64,000 nt of DNA. It comes from RUG11247 sp045649485. Its GTDB lineage: Bacteria; Bacillota; Clostridia; Christensenellales; Aristaeellaceae. The stretch lies in contig JAZRPZ010000081.1 in NCBI GenBank assembly GCA_045649485.1, positions 1 through 64,000 on the forward strand, given 5' to 3'. This document shows, piece by piece, positions 1 to 8,637 of this stretch (the first letter of the stretch is position 1; each line of letters starts with the position of its first letter). The notes beneath the pieces were generated by a model that saw nothing but the letters and a program-made list of their open reading frames with translations, made no database searches and was not told where the DNA came from. A program made the position numbers and the translations under genes.

Positions 1-315
1 GTTACTACCATCAACTGAGAAACTAGGAATAAATATTCCAGTGGACTCAGAATCAGAAAGTACGCTAGATTCAGATTCATTACGGAAAGGATTGATACAC
101 AAGTAAGAAGTTAATCTTCCCATAGTCTCCTGTGCAATATACTGCTGATCAACATAAGTGTTGAATTTCTTATCTACATAGTAAAGAGGCGTTTTTCCTG
201 CAAGTACCTCAAGGAAGAACAATCCCTGCTTGCTGCGCTTTTCCCTGTTGCGCTTCAGCGTTTCAAAACGCTGATATTCGCTGTCGCGCGAAAACATATT
301 TCTGTAAATGCTCAT
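1..315 (-). CDS. Partial TrmH-like RNA methyltransferase N-terminus joined to unrelated AT-rich sequence
   Basis: This ORF is open from an ATG at 315 to the window edge (105 codons, no stop). The first ~40 residues (YQRFETLKRNREKRSKQG, then LFFLE) resemble the N-terminal substrate-binding part of TrmH/SpoU-type RNA 2'-O-methyltransferases. From about base 210 down to 1 the resemblance ends. GC falls to about 35% by hand count and codons become A/T-ending; the residues there (GKTPLYYVDKKFNTYVDQQY) match nothing I recognise. It starts 3 nt after the LCP gene stop, with a GGAG about 9 nt upstream. The C-terminal half is either a foreign insertion or an assembly join at a contig end. The methyltransferase call rests only on the short N-terminus. 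Confidence 0.45.
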   Translation of the reverse strand, partial: MSIYRNMFSRDSEYQRFETLKRNREKRSKQGLFFLEVLAGKTPLYYVDKKFNTYVDQQYIAQETMGRLTSYLCINPFRNESESSVLSDSESTGIFIPSFSVDGSN

Positions 316-318
316 AAA

Positions 319-1293
319 TCAATCTCCGAGGAACTCCATAAGAGCCCGCATGTTTTTTTCTCTGTCCGGCACCAGCACCGACATTCCCGATACGGTCTGA
401 CTCTTGTAGCCGCCGTCTATCGGCAGCCTGAGTTCCTGTATCTCCGCGCCCTTCATCGAAAGGAGCACAGGCGCATAAGATGCCAGTTCGTCAAGGGGAA
501 TATTGGTGTACACATTGCCTGCGTTATCCATTACCAGCGACATAAGCTCTATTACCGTCATGTCGCTGAGCTTGTCAAATATTCTTGAAACGACCTCACG
601 CTGCCGCTGCGTACGTCCGAAATCACCGTCGGCGGTGCCGTAACGGTAACGCGCATATGCCTGAGCCTGCTTGCCGGTCATAAGCTGTTCACCGGGCTCG
701 GTGAGCAGACCGTCATTTATGTCGATACCCAGCACCTTGTTATCCATCTTTATAACGGCATTCACACGTTCCATGTAATAATCATCTTCAATGGTCAGCG
801 TAAGTCCGCCGATGGAATCGATAAGACTTCCCAGCATGGAGAAATTGACAGCGATATAGTAATCGATATGGATGCCGAAATTGACCTCTATGGTCTCCAT
901 CAGCAGTTCCGCGCCGCCGAAAATATACGCCGAATTGATGCGGTTATTCTTGTGGCCCGGTATCTCCACATACATATCGCGCATTATGCTGGTGAGCTTG
1001 ATAACATTTCCGTCGGGATCGAGCGTTACGATGATCATGGTATCGGAACGGCCTGTAGACTCACCCGGGCGTGCGTCGATGCCTATCAGCAGCAGATGAC
1101 GCATCTCTGCCACCTCTGCGCGCTTATCCAGCATGTACGTATCCACGTTGTCAAGTTCTATCTCTTCCGTAGGATCGTACACCACAATGTCGTTTGGATC
1201 GATGGCCGGCTCTTCGTCCTCGGCATAGACCGGGGCGATACAGAGAGCCAGCATAAGCACGCATGCCAGCATGGTTTTAAGTACAGAATTCAT
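319..1293 (-). CDS. LytR-CpsA-Psr (LCP) family cell-wall polymer transferase
   Basis: Predicted 324-residue exported protein. Residues about 5-25 form a signal or anchor segment, followed by an acidic linker and an LCP domain from about residue 64 (LLLIGIDARPGE). Conserved LCP features are visible: GRSDTM, the arginine block SIMRDMYVEIPG, and RYRYGTADGDFGRTQRQR near the domain end. The family transfers undecaprenyl-linked glycopolymers (teichoic acid or capsule type) to peptidoglycan on the outer face of the membrane. I chose the ATG at 1293, which has AGAGG upstream; an upstream in-frame start at 1338 lies inside the preceding gene. It is the penultimate gene of the minus-strand parA-parB operon. 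Confidence 0.88.
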   Translation of the reverse strand: MNSVLKTMLACVLMLALCIAPVYAEDEEPAIDPNDIVVYDPTEEIELDNVDTYMLDKRAEVAEMRHLLLIGIDARPGESTGRSDTMIIVTLDPDGNVIKLTSIMRDMYVEIPGHKNNRINSAYIFGGAELLMETIEVNFGIHIDYYIAVNFSMLGSLIDSIGGLTLTIEDDYYMERVNAVIKMDNKVLGIDINDGLLTEPGEQLMTGKQAQAYARYRYGTADGDFGRTQRQREVVSRIFDKLSDMTVIELMSLVMDNAGNVYTNIPLDELASYAPVLLSMKGAEIQELRLPIDGGYKSQTVSGMSVLVPDREKNMRALMEFLGD

Positions 1294-1310
1294 CCTTTGT
1301 GCCTCTTTTT

Positions 1311-1925
1311 TCAGATCAGTTCGAGATATCCGAAGCACTCCGGGCGATGGAAATCGGGAGATACGGAGACCACAGGGCTCCAGGTTCCGAAATGGGGATG
1401 CACGCTTTCGTCACACTTGTAGAAGTTGCCGCGCATCTTCTTCTCGGGCTCAAAGCCGGTGAGTTCCCTGATAAGACGGTTAGTGACGTGGTAGCGCACT
1501 GCCCACCAGTCATCCTCGCGCTTTGCCACGGAAAGCTTGATATCTTCGGGCATCTCGGTCAGCACGGTACGGTTTTCACGTGCTTCGCCCACGCCGATAT
1601 GCATGGTTCCGCGGGGATTGATCTCGAAATTGATGTATTTGTCCTGCTTTTCGGGGCAGGGATTGACGAAGAATTCCAGGCAGCTGTCCTTGCACACGGG
1701 ACCGCCGAAGCGGGTCTCATGGGCAGAGATCACGCTTTCACGGGCGCACAGGGTAACCCAAAGGCCCTCGTCATCCCACTGCACGTTGGCACGTGCATCC
1801 GGGAAATAACCGCCGCCCCAGGGATAATCGCCTATGATCGCAAAATCGCCGTGCAGGGGAGCAAACTTCTTGCCTGCAATGCTCGTCATCTCTTCTTTGA
1901 CTCTCGAAATGCGGTAAGTGTTCAT
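1311..1925 (-). CDS. Carbohydrate-binding family 9-like (DOMON/CBM9 fold) protein
   Basis: 204 residues with no signal peptide. The sequence has the layout of CBM9-like proteins found as stand-alone genes in Clostridia: an early WDDEGLWVTLCARE strand pair, CLEFFVNPCPE, YINFEINPRGTMHIG, and a C-terminal HFGTWSPVVSVSPDFHRPE motif. The CBM9 fold binds sugars or haem-like ligands in other contexts; here the ligand is unknown and a cytoplasmic location is inferred. A clear GGAGG precedes the ATG. It sits 23 nt after the MFS gene and 17 nt before the LCP gene, so it is co-transcribed. A role in sugar sensing or modification is only a guess. Confidence 0.7.
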   Translation of the reverse strand: MNTYRISRVKEEMTSIAGKKFAPLHGDFAIIGDYPWGGGYFPDARANVQWDDEGLWVTLCARESVISAHETRFGGPVCKDSCLEFFVNPCPEKQDKYINFEINPRGTMHIGVGEARENRTVLTEMPEDIKLSVAKREDDWWAVRYHVTNRLIRELTGFEPEKKMRGNFYKCDESVHPHFGTWSPVVSVSPDFHRPECFGYLELI

Positions 1926-1948
1926 TCTGATTTACCTCCGGAACGTAT

Positions 1949-3163
1949 TTAACGTGCCTTTTTCTTCTGGGAAAATATTGCAATGGCTGCGCCAAGCACC
2001 GCGATAGCTGCACACATGGCGAAATTCGCTATGTAACCGGGTACGTTGCTCTCAGCAGTGGTAAACCACTTGATCATCGCGCCGGCAATTACCGGTCCAA
2101 GGAACATGCCTGCGCCATAGATGGCCTGATACATGCCCATCGCCGCGCCCTTCTTTTCGGGAGCGATGTTCTGCACGGACTGAGCCATAGTCAGGGGCAG
2201 TATCATACCGGTACCGACGCCGAATATTGCCTGATTCAGGAACAGCAGCGTCACGCTGCGGGTTACGGGATACAGGCAGCATGCTATGGCAACCATGCAG
2301 AAACCGGCGCACAGTACGGTCATCCTGCCGAACTTATCGGAAAGCTTGCCGCCGCTTACGCGTGAAACAAAGGTATTGGGCAGAAGGTATGCAAAGCTCA
2401 GCCAGCCAAGGTGAGTAGCGGTGAAGCCCACCACATGCTCGCCCGCCCAGTTCTGGACGAAGCCCTGCACGGTAGCCCATGCCACCAGCTGATAGAGAGT
2501 GGCAAGCAGCGTGCCTGTGATAAGACCCTTATCCCTTGCGACCTCAAGTATTCCTCTGAGGGTGTAATTGCGTCCGGGAGGCGGCGGGATATCATCCACG
2601 CGGCTTATAACGATAAGGCCTGCGATACCGGCCGCAGTAGCCAGCAAAAATGCGGAAGTCTCGCCAAACCAGTTTCTGAGATTGGCGCCCAGCAGCATGG
2701 CAATTACCTGAGAACCGGTCTGAGGAAACGCCATACGGCTCATTGCCGCACCGGTCTCCTCAGGTGAATAGGCTGCCGAATACAGTACCGAGAACGCCAC
2801 CCATGTAGAGGCCGCAACGCCCGCCATGCCGCGCAGCACCAGCACCGCTGCGGAAAGCGCGGGAGCGGGATCCGCATCAAGCATGCTGACCACGGAAAGG
2901 CCTATGGATGCTATCATGGAAGCTGCAAAGCCCAGCTGCACGAACAGCTTGCGCTTTTTGACAATATCGGAAACTATACCGAGCGGAATACGGATCACCA
3001 TCTGAGTAAAACCGTAGCTGCCTACGATCAGGCCGACCATAACGCTGCCTGCCTTCAGCGTATGCTCCGCATAGCTGGAAAGGAAAGAGGGGTAGGTGTA
3101 AACAGAAAACCAGAAAAGGAATATAGCCGCGAGCATCAGGCGCTCTCTTTTGTTGTTATTCAT
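1949..3163 (-). CDS. Major facilitator superfamily transporter
   Basis: 404-residue integral membrane protein with about 12 hydrophobic segments. A cytoplasmic loop 2-3 motif (GIVSDIVKKRK) and its second-half counterpart (GGKLSDKFGRMT) mark an MFS drug/sugar-type porter. It starts 1 nt after the parB stop, so translation is probably coupled. Substrate cannot be read from sequence. Co-transcription with chromosome-partition genes upstream and a CBM9-like protein downstream gives little functional hint. Confidence 0.85.
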   Translation of the reverse strand: MNNNKRERLMLAAIFLFWFSVYTYPSFLSSYAEHTLKAGSVMVGLIVGSYGFTQMVIRIPLGIVSDIVKKRKLFVQLGFAASMIASIGLSVVSMLDADPAPALSAAVLVLRGMAGVAASTWVAFSVLYSAAYSPEETGAAMSRMAFPQTGSQVIAMLLGANLRNWFGETSAFLLATAAGIAGLIVISRVDDIPPPPGRNYTLRGILEVARDKGLITGTLLATLYQLVAWATVQGFVQNWAGEHVVGFTATHLGWLSFAYLLPNTFVSRVSGGKLSDKFGRMTVLCAGFCMVAIACCLYPVTRSVTLLFLNQAIFGVGTGMILPLTMAQSVQNIAPEKKGAAMGMYQAIYGAGMFLGPVIAGAMIKWFTTAESNVPGYIANFAMCAAIAVLGAAIAIFSQKKKAR

Positions 3164-3164
3164 G

Positions 3165-4049
3165 TTACTTCAGCCTCGTCAGCGCATCCCAAACGCGCTG
3201 CAGGTCGTCCTGTGAATAATAGTTCAGCACTATCTTGCCGGAATTCATGTCTCCGTCCAGCTTTGCACGCAGACCGAGGGTATCCCTTGCCAGAGTCTCA
3301 AGCTCCTTGAGCTGAGGATCCTTGCGCACCTTTGCGGGAGCTTCCTCCTCTGCAGGCTTGTTTGCCGCCTGACATATCTTTTCGAACTGTCTTACGGACC
3401 AGCCCTGTGCCACGCACAGCTGAGCCAGTTTTTCCTGCTTGGATTTGTCAACGCTGACCAGAGCTCTGCCGTGACCTGCGGAAAGTCTGCCGTCGCGCAG
3501 CATATTTATCACATTTTCGGGAAGGGTCAGAAGACGCAGCAGGTTTGCCAGCGCGGGACGGCTCTTGCCCAGCCTTTCCGCGGCCTTTTCCTGAGTGAAG
3601 CCGGTCTCGTCCATAAGATGCTTCACACCCATGGCTTCCTCAATGGGGTTCAGGTCGCTGCGCTGCAGGTTTTCGATCAGCGCCGCCTCAAGACGGGCCT
3701 GCTTTTCCCAATCGCGCACGATAGCGGGAATTTCTTCCAGCCCTGCCATACGGGCCGCGCGGTAGCGGCGTTCGCCGGCAACGATCGAATATCTCTCGCC
3801 CTCTTTGCAAACGATTATGGGCTGCAGAACACCCACGGCCGCAATGGACTGGGAAAGTTCTTTCAGCGCCTCTTCGTCAAAAGCACGGCGGGGCTGTTCC
3901 CTGTTGGGGTCCACCATCCGCACGGGCAGGTGCACAACTTCGTCCGTTTTCTTCTCTTCTTCAGCTGCTGCGGCGGCGACTACATCATCGCCCAGCAATG
4001 CGCCCAGACCGCGGCCCAGACCGCTGCGCTGGGGTTTCTTTACTGCCAT
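3165..4049 (-). CDS. parB: Chromosome partition protein ParB/Spo0J
   Basis: 294 residues, normal family length. The N-terminal LGRGLGALLGD segment is the usual ParA-stimulating tail. The ParB/Srx CTP-binding domain follows (about 38-130) with GERRYRAARMAG, then the central HTH (TQEKAAERLGKSRPALANLL) that reads parS. The C-terminal part after about residue 230 would dimerise. Known role: loads on parS, slides as a CTP clamp, and recruits SMC and ParA for origin segregation. It lies 50 nt downstream of parA. I noticed no parS-like 16-mer (TGTTTCACGTGAAACA type) in the window. An Ala/Glu-rich spacer follows the N-terminal tail. Confidence 0.95.
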   Translation of the reverse strand: MAVKKPQRSGLGRGLGALLGDDVVAAAAAEEEKKTDEVVHLPVRMVDPNREQPRRAFDEEALKELSQSIAAVGVLQPIIVCKEGERYSIVAGERRYRAARMAGLEEIPAIVRDWEKQARLEAALIENLQRSDLNPIEEAMGVKHLMDETGFTQEKAAERLGKSRPALANLLRLLTLPENVINMLRDGRLSAGHGRALVSVDKSKQEKLAQLCVAQGWSVRQFEKICQAANKPAEEEAPAKVRKDPQLKELETLARDTLGLRAKLDGDMNSGKIVLNYYSQDDLQRVWDALTRLK

Positions 4050-4099
4050 ATCAATACCTCCCGCACGGCGCTACAGCCGTGCTTTCAGGAAAAATTCCG

Positions 4100-4870
4100 T
4101 CATTCTGTTCTTTCGATGAGTTCCTTGGCAAGCTCCCTGTATGCAACGGAGCCTGCGCACTTGGGATCATATTCGCTTATCGGTATGCCGTAACTGGGCG
4201 CCTCGCTGAGACGCACGTTTCTCGGAATAAGAGTCTCGAAAGCCTCTTCCGGGAAGTGGGAGCGCACCTCGTGCACTACCTGCGCGCCCAGATTCGTGCG
4301 TGCGTCGTACATGGTAAGCGCAATGCCTTCCAGCACAAGGTCGGGGTTCAGCTTCTTGCGCACCAGCTTTATGGTGTTCATCAGCTGACCCACGCCTTCC
4401 AGCGCATAATATTCGCACTGAATGGGCACCAGCACACCGTCCGCCGCGGTAAGCGCATTAAGGGTAAGCAGACCGAGAGAGGGGGGACAGTCGATAAATA
4501 TGTAATCGTATTCGTCCTTCAGGGGAAGAAGCGCCTTTTTGAGCAGCTCCTCGCGTCCTTCCGCGCCTACCAGCTCTATCTCCGCACCGGCAAGCTCGAT
4601 ACCTGCAGGTATGAGCATCAGCCCGGAAAAGCCGGTGTCCACCGCCGCCTTCGAAGCGTCTGCGCCTTCTACCAGCACATCGTATATATTCAGTCCCTCA
4701 TGCTCCGCCATGCCCAGTCCGCTGGTGGCGTTTCCCTGAGGATCAATGTCAACTATAAGGGTGCGCTTTCCCTCGGCGGCAACGCATGCGGAAAGATTCA
4801 CCGATGTGGTGGTCTTGCCCACGCCGCCCTTCTGGTTGGAAATTGCAATAATCCTGCCCAACCTCTGCAC
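4100..4870 (-). CDS. parA: Chromosome partition ATPase ParA/Soj
   Basis: 256 residues with a deviant Walker A (SNQKGGVGKTTTSVN), DIDPQGNATSGLG switch region and Walker B FIDCPPSLG, all typical of chromosomal ParA/Soj/MinD-like ATPases. It drives ParB-parS segregation and, in Firmicutes, modulates DnaA. The first codon appears to be GTG at 4870, with AGGAAGG a few bases upstream; an alternative TTG lies three codons on. It is the first gene of a minus-strand operon running through parB, MFS, CBM9-like and LCP genes. The upstream gap holds divergent promoters. Confidence 0.95.
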   Translation of the reverse strand: MQRLGRIIAISNQKGGVGKTTTSVNLSACVAAEGKRTLIVDIDPQGNATSGLGMAEHEGLNIYDVLVEGADASKAAVDTGFSGLMLIPAGIELAGAEIELVGAEGREELLKKALLPLKDEYDYIFIDCPPSLGLLTLNALTAADGVLVPIQCEYYALEGVGQLMNTIKLVRKKLNPDLVLEGIALTMYDARTNLGAQVVHEVRSHFPEEAFETLIPRNVRLSEAPSYGIPISEYDPKCAGSVAYRELAKELIERTE

Positions 4871-4947
4871 CGCCTTCCTGTATGCCTCAATAGGCTTTAT
4901 TTATATATGATATATGCGCATGCCGATGCATGCACACGGGTACTCAC

Positions 4948-4953
4948 ATTATA
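4948..4953 (-). promoter_or_regulatory. Candidate -10 box for the parA operon
   Basis: TATAAT on the minus strand in the 170-bp gap between parA and the divergent fucU-like gene. No good -35 hexamer sits at 16-18 bp, so this is a weak call. The rest of the gap shows AT-rich sequence and no conserved RNA structure. Confidence 0.4.
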
Positions 4954-4983
4954 TTTTATCAGCAAATCGCCAATCATGCAATA

Positions 4984-5012
4984 TTGATAAGACTATGTAA
5001 TCGTGATATAAT
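4984..5012 (+). promoter_or_regulatory. Sigma-A type promoter of the fucU-like gene
   Basis: TTGATA at 4984-4989 and TATAAT at 5007-5012, separated by 17 bp. Transcription would start about 20-25 nt before the ATG at 5042. Confidence 0.75.
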
Positions 5013-5041
5013 CAAAGCAATAAAGTTAAGGGGTGTGTTTT

Positions 5042-5467
5042 ATGCTTAAGGGTATCGATCCTATCATCTCTCCGGAACTTCTGAAGATCATCATGGAAAT
5101 GGGTCACGGCGACGAACTGGTCATCGGTGACGGCAATTTCCCCGCCGCATCCAATGCCCAGCGTCTTGTAAGGCTTGACGGTCACGGCGTATGCGAGATT
5201 CTGGACGCGCTGCTGAAACTGTATCCTCTCGATACTTACGTTGATGCACCCGTTGGTCTCATGGCGGTTGTTCCCGGAGACACCGTGGTACCCGTTATCT
5301 GGGAAGACTACAAGCGCATCATCAAGGAACGCGAAGGCGACCATAATATCGAAATGATCGAACGCTTCGAATTCTACGACCGCGCAAAGAAGGCTTATGC
5401 CATCATTGCCACCGGCGAGACCGCGCTTTATGCCAACATAATCCTCAAAAAGGGCGTCGTGAAATAA
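5042..5467 (+). CDS. fucU: RbsD/FucU family sugar mutarotase
   Basis: 141 residues. The N-terminus (LKGIDPIISPELLKIIMEMG, then HGDELVIGDGNFPA) is the classic FucU/RbsD signature, with the catalytic histidine in MGHGDE. FucU-type mutarotases interconvert alpha and beta anomers of L-fucose or related sugars in the cytoplasm, and RbsD does so for ribose. The ATG at 5042 has AAGGGG eight bases upstream; a GTG three codons earlier is less likely. It is monocistronic, with its own promoter and terminator. A functional link to the pentose-type operon at 37-42 kb is plausible but not shown by position. Confidence 0.88.
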   Translation: MLKGIDPIISPELLKIIMEMGHGDELVIGDGNFPAASNAQRLVRLDGHGVCEILDALLKLYPLDTYVDAPVGLMAVVPGDTVVPVIWEDYKRIIKEREGDHNIEMIERFEFYDRAKKAYAIIATGETALYANIILKKGVVK

Positions 5468-5480
5468 CCGGCCCATTCAA

Positions 5481-5526
5481 ATCCCCCGCAGCTGCTCATG
5501 TCAAAGCGGCTGCGGGGGATTTTTTA
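5481..5526 (+). terminator. Rho-independent terminator after fucU
   Basis: Perfect stem atcccccgcagctgc / gcggctgcgggggat with a 10-base loop and a T run at 5521-5525. Confidence 0.9.
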
Positions 5527-5528
5527 TG

Positions 5529-5930
5529 TCACTGCACATTCACAGTCACCGATTTTCTCATACCAAACACATAGTAACCTATCTCAAGCCTGCAGGGCTC
5601 ATTTTCCACCGGCAGGAATATCACCGTGGTACGCTCCTGTGAAAGACGTTCAAGCGTTTGTCCGGCAATATCGACCTCGCCCATCTTCGCTCCGTCGGGT
5701 CCCAGCAGTATAAACTCCATATATTCATAGTCAAACAAACTGCCGTTTGAAAGAGTGAGCTCGCAGCGGATATACTGACCTTCACGGGCAGCGGCTGCGT
5801 CTACATTTATTCCCGTGCCAAGCATAAAATACGCAATGGCCGTTACAAGCAGCAGAAGAAGTACGGCAAGCAGTATATTTGCCTTTTTCAAACATCTCAC
5901 ATCCTTTTCAGTCACCATATAATACCACAC
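5529..5930 (-). CDS. Small membrane-anchored protein of unknown family
   Basis: Up to 133 residues. One hydrophobic segment (ANILLAVLLLLLVTAIAYFM) near the N-terminus is followed by an extracytoplasmic beta-rich domain (YIRCELTLSNGSLFDYEYME ... RLEIGYYVFGMRKSVTV), suggesting a surface-exposed immunoglobulin-like or accessory fold. The start is unclear: an ATG at 5930, another at 5918, or a TTG just before the hydrophobic stretch with AAAGGA upstream. It faces the fucU-like gene tail to tail and is divergent from polA. I recognise no family. Confidence 0.6.
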   Translation of the reverse strand: MWYYMVTEKDVRCLKKANILLAVLLLLLVTAIAYFMLGTGINVDAAAAREGQYIRCELTLSNGSLFDYEYMEFILLGPDGAKMGEVDIAGQTLERLSQERTTVIFLPVENEPCRLEIGYYVFGMRKSVTVNVQ

Positions 5931-6084
5931 ATAATCCTATTCTGTCCATAAATGGCGCAAATCGTTACATCAATGAAACCGTAAATGCAATAAACGCGTC
6001 AAAAAATGATGTATAATATAATAGGTTAAGGTTGCTCTTATGCAGCTGCCGATATTTATCAGACAATCAGGAGGTGAGGCCGTT

Positions 6085-8637
6085 ATGAAGGTCATCCTGC
6101 TCGATGGATACAGCCTTATGTACCGCGCCTATCATGCGCTGGCCACCGCTCCCATGACCGCACCGGACGGCACTCCCACTACAGCAATACACGGCTTTGC
6201 CATGATGCTGCTGAGGCTCATAGCGGACGAAAAGCCCGATCGCATGGCCGTCGCTTTTGATGCAAAGGCAGCCACTTTCCGTCATCAGATGTTTGACGGC
6301 TACAAGGCCACCCGCTCTCCCATGCCCGACGACCTGCGCGCACAGGATCCCGTCATCCGCGAACTTATCTCCCTCATGGGCATCCCGCTTATCGAAAAGC
6401 CCGGCTTTGAGGCAGACGATATACTCGGCACCATCTCCCAAATGTGCGAAGAAAGCGGTGACGATGCGCTCATCATCACCGGTGACAGGGACTCCTTCCA
6501 GCTTGCCGGCCCGCATACCCGCATCATGTACACCCGAAAGGGTCTTTCCGATACCGTCATCGTTGACGAAGAATATGTGCAGGAAAAATACGGAGTATCT
6601 CCCAAACAGCTCATCGAAGTAAAAGCGCTGATGGGCGATTCCTCCGATAACATCCCCGGAATCTCCGGCATCGGCGAAAAGACTGCACTCAGGCTTATCT
6701 CCCAGTATGGCGATCTCGAAGCCGCCCTCGCCCTTGCAGAGACCAACGAAAAAGGCAAACTGCGCGAAAGGCTCATGACTCAGACCGCCGAAGCCCGCAT
6801 GAGCAGAAAGCTGGCGGAGATAGACCGCCGCGTTCCCCTTGAGATAACCGTAGAAGATCTGAAGATGGGCGATATAGGCGGCGCAATGTTCCGTTTCCGC
6901 GAACTTGGCATGAATCAGGTGTGCCAGCGTCTCTCCAAAATGGCTCCCGCAGTTTCTCAGGATGCGCCCGCACAGCCTGCCGCCGAGGAAGAAAAAATCG
7001 AAGTCATGACCCTCGAGGACATTAACGCGCTGCGCGAAGTTCTGAAAAATGCAGCCGCATCCGCAAAATGGGCTGCCATTGACGCTGACGACGCATTTAC
7101 AGTTGCAACCGAGGGACTCAACGCATCCCTTGCCCTTGGCGGCGGTGATCTCCTGACTCCCGGCGTGACCGCAGAAGACGCGATCGATGTCGTGAAGGAG
7201 CTTCTCCCCGGAATCCCCGTATACACCTGCGGCATAACCCTTGACGGAAATTGCGATGATGTAGCGCTTATGGCCTACTGCGCAAATCCCCAGCGCAAGG
7301 CTTTTACCTCTGCCGCTCTCAGCGAAGACGAGGATATCGCCGCAGTGCATCATGCATGTCCCGCACTTGCTGTAAAGCGCCTGTACGATATCTACGCGAA
7401 AAAGCTGGAAGAAGCAGAGATGACCCATGTATACAGGGAGATCGAACTTCCCCTTTCTCACGTGCTGCGTTCAATGGAAAGGGAAGGCTTCCTGGTGGAT
7501 GAAAAGGCACTGCGTGAACTGGGCGTGACTTACAAGCAGCGCATTTCCGAACTGACCGCAGAAATATATGCCATGGCCGGCGAGGAATTCAACATCAATT
7601 CTCCGAAGCAGCTCTCCGAATTGCTGTTCGTGAAGATGGGCCTGCCCGCTCCCAAGAAGACCAGCCAGGGCTACACCACAAACGCCGAAACTCTGGAAAA
7701 TCTTGCAGGCGATTACCCCATCTGCGAAAAGATACTGGAATACCGCAAATACAAGAAGCTTGAAAGCACCTATATCGACGCGCTCATCCGCATGCGCGAT
7801 GAAAACGGCAGGGTGCACACTTCTTTCGATCAGACCGCGACCGCAACAGGCCGCATATCTTCTCTTGAACCCAATCTGCAGAACATTCCCGTACGCACCG
7901 AACTGGGCCGCGAGATCCGCAGGACATTCGTTTCACGCCCCGGCTGGGTACTGGTTGACGCCGACTATTCTCAGATAGAATTGAGGGTGCTGGCCCACAT
8001 CTCCGGCGATGAGACCATGATATACGCCTTCAATTCAGGCGAAGATATCCACCGCATGACCGCTGCAGAGGTGCACGGCATCTCCCCCGCGGAGGTCACC
8101 GGCGAAATGCGCTCCGCCGCAAAGGCCGTTAATTTCGGCATCGTATACGGAATCTCCGATTTTACCCTTGCACGCAACATTCATGTTTCCCGCGCCGAGG
8201 CAAAGGAATACATCGAACATTACTTCGCCCGCTATCCCGGCGTAAAGAGCTATCTCGACAGCTCCGTTGCTTTCGCAAAAGAGCATGGCTATGCCCGCAC
8301 TATAATGGGACGCAGGCGCTATATCCCCGAACTTGCGAGTTCCAACTTCAACATCCGCTCCTTTGGCGAGCGCTGCGCGATGAACAGCCCCATTCAGGGC
8401 GCCGCAGCCGATATAATCAAGATCGCCATGGTGCGCGTACATCGCGCGCTTAAGGATGCGGGCCTGCAGGCAAGGCTCATACTGCAGGTGCACGACGAAC
8501 TTATGATAGAGGCCCCCGAAGCCGAAGCCGAAGAAGCACAGCGCATACTGCGCAGCTGCATGGAATCCGTGGCAGAGCTCAGGGTACCTTTGAAGACCGA
8601 CATATCCATTGGGAGGAATTGGCTTGAGTGCAAATAA
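6085..8637 (+). CDS. polA: DNA polymerase I
   Basis: 850 residues. Domains in order: 5'-nuclease (about 1-290; LLDGYSLMYRAYHALA, FEADDILGT, GDSSDNIPGISGIGEKTA), a shortened 3'-5' exonuclease-like domain (about 310-450), and family A polymerase (about 480-850). The polymerase part shows motif A DADYSQIELRVLAH, motif B RSAAKAVNFGIVYG and motif C QVHDELMIE. The exonuclease-like domain lacks the DxE and later Asp residues needed for proofreading, as in Bacillus PolA. The start at 6085 has CAGGAGGTGAG upstream; the ORF extends to 6040 without a better site. It functions in Okazaki fragment maturation and repair. First gene of a five-gene operon; TATAAT occurs at 6012-6017. Confidence 0.97.
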   Translation: MKVILLDGYSLMYRAYHALATAPMTAPDGTPTTAIHGFAMMLLRLIADEKPDRMAVAFDAKAATFRHQMFDGYKATRSPMPDDLRAQDPVIRELISLMGIPLIEKPGFEADDILGTISQMCEESGDDALIITGDRDSFQLAGPHTRIMYTRKGLSDTVIVDEEYVQEKYGVSPKQLIEVKALMGDSSDNIPGISGIGEKTALRLISQYGDLEAALALAETNEKGKLRERLMTQTAEARMSRKLAEIDRRVPLEITVEDLKMGDIGGAMFRFRELGMNQVCQRLSKMAPAVSQDAPAQPAAEEEKIEVMTLEDINALREVLKNAAASAKWAAIDADDAFTVATEGLNASLALGGGDLLTPGVTAEDAIDVVKELLPGIPVYTCGITLDGNCDDVALMAYCANPQRKAFTSAALSEDEDIAAVHHACPALAVKRLYDIYAKKLEEAEMTHVYREIELPLSHVLRSMEREGFLVDEKALRELGVTYKQRISELTAEIYAMAGEEFNINSPKQLSELLFVKMGLPAPKKTSQGYTTNAETLENLAGDYPICEKILEYRKYKKLESTYIDALIRMRDENGRVHTSFDQTATATGRISSLEPNLQNIPVRTELGREIRRTFVSRPGWVLVDADYSQIELRVLAHISGDETMIYAFNSGEDIHRMTAAEVHGISPAEVTGEMRSAAKAVNFGIVYGISDFTLARNIHVSRAEAKEYIEHYFARYPGVKSYLDSSVAFAKEHGYARTIMGRRRYIPELASSNFNIRSFGERCAMNSPIQGAAADIIKIAMVRVHRALKDAGLQARLILQVHDELMIEAPEAEAEEAQRILRSCMESVAELRVPLKTDISIGRNWLECK

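Noticed and set aside
4871..5041. Possible parS or origin sequence near parA
   Set aside because: I found no TGTTTCACGTGAAACA-like 16-mer and no cluster of DnaA boxes; the gap is explained by divergent promoters.
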